Assembly: GCA_034433615.1 (NCBI GenBank)
Contig: DAOUAJ010000231.1
Coordinates: 1-25,764, forward strand
Reading direction: 5' to 3'
Length of the DNA: 25,764 nt
Source of the DNA: DAOUAJ01 sp034433615
GTDB lineage: Bacteria > Chloroflexota > Anaerolineae > DUEN01
The position numbers and the translations under genes are program-made. The notes beneath the pieces are model-generated. The model did not search any database. It was not told where the DNA came from and saw nothing but the letters and a program-made list of their open reading frames with translations. Positions 21,973 through 25,764 of this stretch are shown here, piece by piece (position 1 is the first letter of the stretch; the number at the start of each line of letters is the position of its first letter).

Positions 21973-22115
21973 TCACTGTCCCCGCAGCGCTCGCTTGATC
22001 CTTGCGTCGGTCGGATCTACTTCGACTATCAAACTTTGTTTGCCGCCGCCAGTGCACAAGCCAGCGATACAGCAAAGTCGTCTTGAAGCACATCGGCTGT
22101 TAAGACCGCGGCCAT
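21973..22115 (-). pseudogene. Small gene with a one-base frameshift, downstream of the UPF0175 gene
   Basis: I do not recognise the product. A good ribosome binding site (TAGGAG, 7 nt spacing) precedes an ATG at 22115. The reading frame gives MAAVLTADVLQDDFAVSLA and continues to ANKV, then stops at 22029-22031. If one base is re-read at about 22032 (a -1 shift), it continues as QSLIVEVDPTDARIKRALRG and stops at 21973. The two halves together make a plausible 47-residue protein. The start lies 31 nt after the UPF0175 stop on the same strand, so it could be the second gene of a small two-gene module. Sequencing error or real decay are both possible. Confidence 0.4.
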
Positions 22116-22146
22116 TGTAGAACTCCTACAGGCCAGCGAGCCACGC

Positions 22147-22452
22147 TCAAATTACCCGCCAAGTCTCGCAGCACGAAGCCACCTTCTTCGTGTCCGCCCG
22201 TAACTCCGGGCTGTGAGTCTCGCCAAGGTCCTCATTTAGATCGTCCACGTCATAGTGCGCCGGAATGCGGCGAGAGGCCAATAACTGGCGAAATTCCCAC
22301 AACGACATATTCGCCAACTCACGTGCCTTGCCAATGGAAAGGCGTCCTTGGGCATACAGATAAATCGCGATTTCCACCTTCAGCTCGGGAATGGTAAGCC
22401 GGGCTGAGTCCAGAACATCCTGAGGAACTTCCAGGACAGTGAGGCTGTTCAT
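22147..22452 (-). CDS. UPF0175 family protein
   Basis: This small cytosolic protein has 101 residues from the ATG at 22452, which follows GGAGG by about 10 nt; an earlier in-frame start at 22500 is unlikely. UPF0175 (COG2886) proteins are predicted DNA-binding antitoxin-like proteins. The conserved core is clear: IPELKVEIAIYLYAQGRLS, then KARELANMSLWEFRQLLASR with a helix-turn-helix look, then IPAHYDVDDLNED. They often sit next to a PIN-domain or other small toxin gene. Here the only neighbour in that position is the frame-disrupted small gene downstream. The C-terminal tail (VASCCETWRVI) is unconserved. Confidence 0.8.
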   Translation of the reverse strand: MNSLTVLEVPQDVLDSARLTIPELKVEIAIYLYAQGRLSIGKARELANMSLWEFRQLLASRRIPAHYDVDDLNEDLGETHSPELRADTKKVASCCETWRVI

Positions 22453-22542
22453 CCCATAATCCCTCCTATCTCCAACATCCTCGCGCCTGCATTCTAACAC
22501 AGTTGAGGACGCGCCGACAAGTGTAGCAGCCGAGAGAGACTG

Positions 22543-22887
22543 CTACGCGGCCTTGCGGCTCTGTACCACCACCCGGCTAACGATGGTCACAAACCCGGCC
22601 ACAGCCAGCCAGCCGAACAGGTCGCCGACGACAGAGTAGAGGGTGAAGACACCCCTGGATCGGCACCTGGGCCACCATCACCCACTCGCTGCTGGTGAAA
22701 TGATCCTCCATCGCCAACACCCACCCGTAGGGGTCTGTGGCAATGGAGAGCCCCTGATCAGCCTGGCGAAAGAGCGAGACGCCGTTCTCAATGGCGCGGA
22801 AGACTGACATCTGCCCGTGCAACGGATCAATCGCACGCCAGTCGTGGCTGGGCACGAGCAAAATGTCCGTGCCGTTGCCGCTGAAGG
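22543..22887 (-). pseudogene. Apolipoprotein N-acyltransferase / nitrilase-like C-terminal remnant
   Basis: Only the last third of a carbon-nitrogen hydrolase protein is present. Readable blocks are GNGTDILLVPSHDWRAIDP, HGQMSVFRAIENGVSLFRQ and QGLSIATDPYGWVLAMEDHF, with MVAQVP at the end. They match Lnt-like proteins that acylate lipoproteins in the membrane. After QVPIQG, near 22645, one extra base breaks the frame. In the corrected frame it continues FTLYSVVGDLFGWLAVAGFV, a C-terminal membrane helix, and ends in SRKAA with a stop at 22543. The N-terminal membrane domain and the catalytic Glu and Lys region are missing. Upstream lies the intact flavoprotein gene, which begins its own stop at 22923. 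Confidence 0.75.
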
Positions 22888-22922
22888 CAGGCTTTGCAGG
22901 CGTAGCCGCGACCTCGGTCGCT

Positions 22923-24239
22923 CTACGTCGTGGAATGGCGCGAGGCCGCCGCCTGGAAGAGGCTGGCCGTCGCCCTGAGGAACAACGTCGGCCGCACGAT
23001 CTGGCGCAGGATGGCCCGGTAGGGCTGGCGGCCTGATACGGCGTCAAAGAGGGCCTGGCTCAGGGCAGGCTCCCGTTCAGCCAGGGCCAGCAGCGGGTCC
23101 ACCAGCCGCAGTCGGCTGCCAATGATCACCAGTCGGCGCACCAACTGCCCATATGGGATGTCGGCCAGGATCTCACGGCAAGCGGGTACGTAGCTGCGCT
23201 CGAACGCGGCCGCCGAGATCCCCTCAGTCAGGATGCTACGGGCGGCCCACATCCCCGTCAGGCAGGCGGAGTTCACTCCCTTGCCCTTGAAGGCCCGCAC
23301 CAAGCCGGCCGCATCCCCCACCACCACATACCGATCACCGTAAAATCCCCGCGCGAGGGAGACCGGGAACCGTCCTTTGAAGTATTGAACGTTTCTGGAG
23401 CCCAAAGGCCTGTCTTGGCTGGACGGAGGCAGCACCGTGGCAACGGCAGGTAGAGCGAGGAAATAATCCATCCAGGATGCCGTCACACTGGCCCCTGCAA
23501 TGTTCACCGTCAGATGATTTCCCTTAGGCGAGATAGCGCCGAACTCGATCTGTGACTGGGCTGGTAGAAAAGCATGGATGCGCCCGCTGGGTGGCGTTCC
23601 CCCGCCCTCAACCGAGGGCCCAGGGAGCAAATAGCCTGACGGCGGATGGATCTTGGTCACGATGCTATCGAGGAAACGAGGAGGCCGATACGGCGTGACC
23701 CGCGAAAGCACCACGGCCGTCCCGATATCTGATCCAAACGCGCCGACGACGACATCAGCCCTTCGGCAATCGCTCTCACTGTAAACGGTCACACCGTCGG
23801 CGCTGATCTCCAGATCGGTGACCCGGCTGGGGACCACCTCCACGCCCGCCTGCCTGGTCTGCTCCAGCAAATAGGCATCGAATTGGATCCGGCGCAAGGC
23901 ATACGAGACCTCGTTCTCGGGGCTGTCCAGGACCAAGCTGCGTCGCTCGCCATGCAGCACGTAGCCGGTGATGCGCCGCTGCACCAGATGCCAGGGGAAG
24001 GGCACCCCTAATTCGTCTTGCAAGATGCGGTCAATGGGAGGCGAGAGGACTCCCACACACTGATTGTAGTGGCGTTCGCCTGCGAAAGTCTTCCCTTCAT
24101 AGAGGGTCACGTCCACACGGCGATCCAGCGTGCAGCTCAATCGGACCAGCGCGATGGCACACGCGCACCCGCCTGGCCCACCACCGATGATCACCACGTG
24201 GCCGCCGTCGCGCAGTGGCCCTAACGGCGTCTCAGTCAA
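22923..24239 (-). CDS. FAD-dependent oxidoreductase, geranylgeranyl reductase family (copy 1)
   Basis: This flavoprotein of 438 residues belongs to the geranylgeranyl reductase / FixC-like group, whose members reduce isoprenoid double bonds or oxidise other hydrophobic substrates. The N-terminal FAD site is VVIIGGGPGGCACA. The second FAD motif is YVVVGDAAGLVRAFKGKG, followed by NSACLTGMWAARSILTEG. CVGVLSP near residue 62 corresponds to the Cys-containing loop of the family. The start is a TTG at 24239 with a strong GGAGG site 7 nt upstream, overlapping the stop of copy 2. The substrate cannot be inferred; isoprenoid-lipid, quinone or carotenoid work would be guesses. Confidence 0.82.
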   Translation of the reverse strand: MTETPLGPLRDGGHVVIIGGGPGGCACAIALVRLSCTLDRRVDVTLYEGKTFAGERHYNQCVGVLSPPIDRILQDELGVPFPWHLVQRRITGYVLHGERRSLVLDSPENEVSYALRRIQFDAYLLEQTRQAGVEVVPSRVTDLEISADGVTVYSESDCRRADVVVGAFGSDIGTAVVLSRVTPYRPPRFLDSIVTKIHPPSGYLLPGPSVEGGGTPPSGRIHAFLPAQSQIEFGAISPKGNHLTVNIAGASVTASWMDYFLALPAVATVLPPSSQDRPLGSRNVQYFKGRFPVSLARGFYGDRYVVVGDAAGLVRAFKGKGVNSACLTGMWAARSILTEGISAAAFERSYVPACREILADIPYGQLVRRLVIIGSRLRLVDPLLALAEREPALSQALFDAVSGRQPYRAILRQIVRPTLFLRATASLFQAAASRHSTT

Positions 24240-25561
24240 GGTTCAACCTCCCCGGCCGTATCGGGCGTCCATCGCCTTCCAAGAGCGTGACAAGCCCATC
24301 GCCATCCCACCGGGACACTGAGAAGGCGACGCAGGATCGTCCCATACGAATCATCCCCCGTGAACATCCCCCACAGTGCCAGGTGCGCGCCCCGCGCCTC
24401 TGGTGAAAGGCTCAGCTCTGCCTGCAACACCCTCAGCCAGGCTTCCGTCAGGCGCGGGCTTCGCCGAGAGTATTCCCATAGGGCAAAGAGCAGCCGGCCG
24501 ATCCGATTATCGCGGGCGATGGCGTGGCAGAGGGGAGCATAGCCGCGCGCGAAATCTCGGGCGCGAATGCCCATCTCCAGGACAGTTCGCGCGGCCTGTT
24601 GCGCCGTCAAAAACGCGGAGCCGATCCCGTCTTTGTACAAACGCGTCACGGCCGCATCCCCTACCGCCACAAAATGATCGGCATAGTAACCACGGGCCAT
24701 GTCCACTGCCACGCGCGGCCGACAGCCACACAACCGTTGTGGCTCCCCGCGCAAGGTGCTGTGTACATCCGCTTCCTGTAGCAAAGCGCCAACGGCATCC
24801 TTCTCCAGGTGATGGCCCAACAGGCTGACGTTTACGTAAGGTCCCTTGGCCACCAGGCACGCGAAGACCAGGCTGCCCGGTTGTCCAAAATGCACGTGGA
24901 CCCGGCCACCGTCACTGAAGGCGGGGGCCAGCAGCTCGTCCTGGGCCATTATTTCCGTCGGCGGTGGGATGTAATGCGGCGGGTTCAACATCGGTGGACG
25001 AGCGTTGACCCCCGTGGCCAGCACCACCAGGTCGCTGGTGTAACTACGCGCATGGGTTTGTAGGCGTGGACTGCCCTGCAGAGAGACCTCTTCTACGCTC
25101 TCGCGCACGACGTGAACCCCGGCTTGCTCGGCCTGGTTTAGCAGCCAGGCATCGAAGCTGATCTCCGGCCCGAGGGCGCCCAGCCGGGGGCCGGAACCCC
25201 GATAGACGCTCAGAATCTGACGCTGCGGTTGCGGGCGGGTGATTTCAAAAACACCTTGCGTCAGGTGCAGCACATAGCCGTGAATCTCGCCTAATACCAC
25301 GGCGGGCGGCAGGCTCAGCCCAAGCTCATGCAGGCCACGGATCAGGCGCGAGGAGAGGATGCCGGCGCACTTGTTGCAGCCGCGCGGTCCTCTGGCGCTG
25401 AAGTCCTTCGGCTCGAAGAGGGTCAGCTCCAGTTCAATGCCGCGCTCACGGGCCAGCTTCAACGCGTGCAGAGCAAAGAAGCAGCCAGCCGGTCCGCCGC
25501 CGACGACCGCGATACGCAAAGAGGATCGCGGCAACGGGCTGCCCGGACCACTATCGAACAT
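24236..25561 (-). CDS. FAD-dependent oxidoreductase, geranylgeranyl reductase family (copy 2)
   Basis: This is a 441-residue paralogue of the downstream gene. The FAD site is IAVVGGGPAGCFFA, the family Cys loop reads GCNKCAGILSS, and the second FAD motif is FVAVGDAAVTRLYKDGIG, followed by SAFLTAQQAARTVLEMG. The shared C-terminal pattern (ARGYY, then GDAA, then an Arg-Lys-Gly loop and AAR) shows the two arose by duplication. The ATG at 25561 has GGGGAG about 9 nt upstream. The stop overlaps the next gene's TTG by 3 nt (TTGA), so the two proteins are translationally coupled and may form a heteromer or act in sequence. Confidence 0.82.
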   Translation of the reverse strand: MFDSGPGSPLPRSSLRIAVVGGGPAGCFFALHALKLARERGIELELTLFEPKDFSARGPRGCNKCAGILSSRLIRGLHELGLSLPPAVVLGEIHGYVLHLTQGVFEITRPQPQRQILSVYRGSGPRLGALGPEISFDAWLLNQAEQAGVHVVRESVEEVSLQGSPRLQTHARSYTSDLVVLATGVNARPPMLNPPHYIPPPTEIMAQDELLAPAFSDGGRVHVHFGQPGSLVFACLVAKGPYVNVSLLGHHLEKDAVGALLQEADVHSTLRGEPQRLCGCRPRVAVDMARGYYADHFVAVGDAAVTRLYKDGIGSAFLTAQQAARTVLEMGIRARDFARGYAPLCHAIARDNRIGRLLFALWEYSRRSPRLTEAWLRVLQAELSLSPEARGAHLALWGMFTGDDSYGTILRRLLSVPVGWRWACHALGRRWTPDTAGEVEP

Positions 25562-25606
25562 CTTGCACGTCTCCCCGGGGGAGAATGCGGGGGATGTAAA
25601 GCTGCT

Positions 25607-25645
25607 CTCACGTGCGACGCCTTTCTGAAGTGCGTCGCACGTGAG
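25607..25645. terminator. Hairpin between the proline-rich gene and the flavoprotein pair
   Basis: A perfect 14-bp stem (CTCACGTGCGACGC at 25607-25620 with its complement at 25632-25645) encloses an 11-nt loop. It lies 9 nt after the stop of the gene at the window edge and about 45 nt before the flavoprotein start, so it probably ends that upstream transcript. Confidence 0.6.
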
Positions 25646-25654
25646 TGTGTAGAC

Positions 25655-25764
25655 CTATCGAACGCCCAAGAGGCGCAGGATGACCTCCCGGCAGCCAGGG
25701 GGCGGCTGAGGCGGAGGTGTGGGCTCAGGTGTGGGCTCAGGTTCCGGCTGCGGTGTAGGCTCCG
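25655..25764 (-). CDS. C-terminus of a proline/glutamate-rich protein (partial)
   Basis: Only the last 35 codons are inside the window. The translation is a Pro-Glu-Thr repeat (EPTPQPEPEPTPEPTPPPQP) followed by PPPGCREVILRLLGVR and a TAG at 25655. The in-frame codons end at 25762. Such Pro-rich linkers are common near the C-terminus of secreted or cell-surface proteins in Chloroflexota. The function cannot be told from this piece. It would be too short to call without the codon bias and the neat stop before a hairpin. Confidence 0.55.
   Translation of the reverse strand, partial: EPTPQPEPEPTPEPTPPPQPPPGCREVILRLLGVR

Noticed and set aside
22029..22040. Programmed -1 frameshift site in the small gene
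   Set aside because: No canonical X-XXY-YYZ heptamer and no clear downstream stem-loop or pseudoknot is visible; decay or sequencing error is simpler.
21960..22146. Molybdenum-cofactor riboswitch upstream of modA
   Set aside because: The region contains a small coding remnant and only one short hairpin; nothing like the large multi-helix structure is seen.
22522..22545. Small hairpin GTAGCAG/CTGCTAC after the Lnt remnant
   Set aside because: The stem is only 7 bp, overlaps the remnant's stop and has no T-tract; too weak to call.
22577..23047. A 156-codon open frame on the minus strand taken as one gene
   Set aside because: Its first part lies antiparallel-in-frame over the flavoprotein gene end and is Arg/Pro-rich shadow sequence; its last part is out of frame with the Lnt-like protein. 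Only the middle is real, as a pseudogene.

Overview
The window is about 25.8 kb of bacterial chromosome with moderately high GC. It is densely packed with housekeeping operons plus one small accessory patch. Gene content and protein style point to a member of the Chloroflexota, possibly Anaerolineae-like. The pointers are DUF4032/ParB-like proteins, DegS-type soluble kinases, Flp-type pilin, geranylgeranyl-reductase-like flavoproteins, and intergenic palindromes and tandem octamers. This assignment is an inference from recognised families; there is no rRNA or other marker here to prove it. I saw no rRNA or tRNA gene, CRISPR array or insertion sequence.

Left part (1-8510). A promoter-led P5C dehydrogenase gene runs rightward into mutL, which runs leftward and is preceded by a ParB/DUF4032-like gene. 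A non-coding gap of about 470 bp separates that gene from a rightward cluster: a DegS-like histidine kinase without its phospho-acceptor histidine, a DegU/NarL-type response regulator, a 53-codon Flp pilin, comF, and long-form hpf with its own promoter. This order recalls the Bacillus degS-degU-comF-hpf region.

Middle part (8511-18375). A DUF72 gene and a radical SAM gene form a rightward pair that converges on a complete leftward pantothenate/CoA-precursor operon, panB-panE-panC-panD-coaX. That operon starts at a near-consensus extended -10 promoter. It has a leader of about 175 nt ending in an 11-bp hairpin just before the panB ribosome binding site, so it is a candidate regulatory RNA. Upstream lies a Fur-family regulator plus ABC-type zinc/manganese uptake operon (regulator, znuA, znuC, znuB). 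Its promoter overlaps a 15-bp Fur-box-like palindrome.

Right part (18376-25764). A leftward molybdate operon, modA-modB-modC, is interrupted between modA and modB by a rightward MNT-HEPN pair. The pair is flanked by two copies of the modA 3' end (about 114 bp, about 95% identical). One is the real end of modA. The other is a remnant that still supplies the modB ribosome binding site. Beyond modA lie a frame-disrupted small gene, a UPF0175 gene, and a truncated, frameshifted apolipoprotein N-acyltransferase remnant. Then come two translationally coupled paralogous flavoproteins of the geranylgeranyl reductase family and the C-terminus of a proline-rich protein cut by the window edge.
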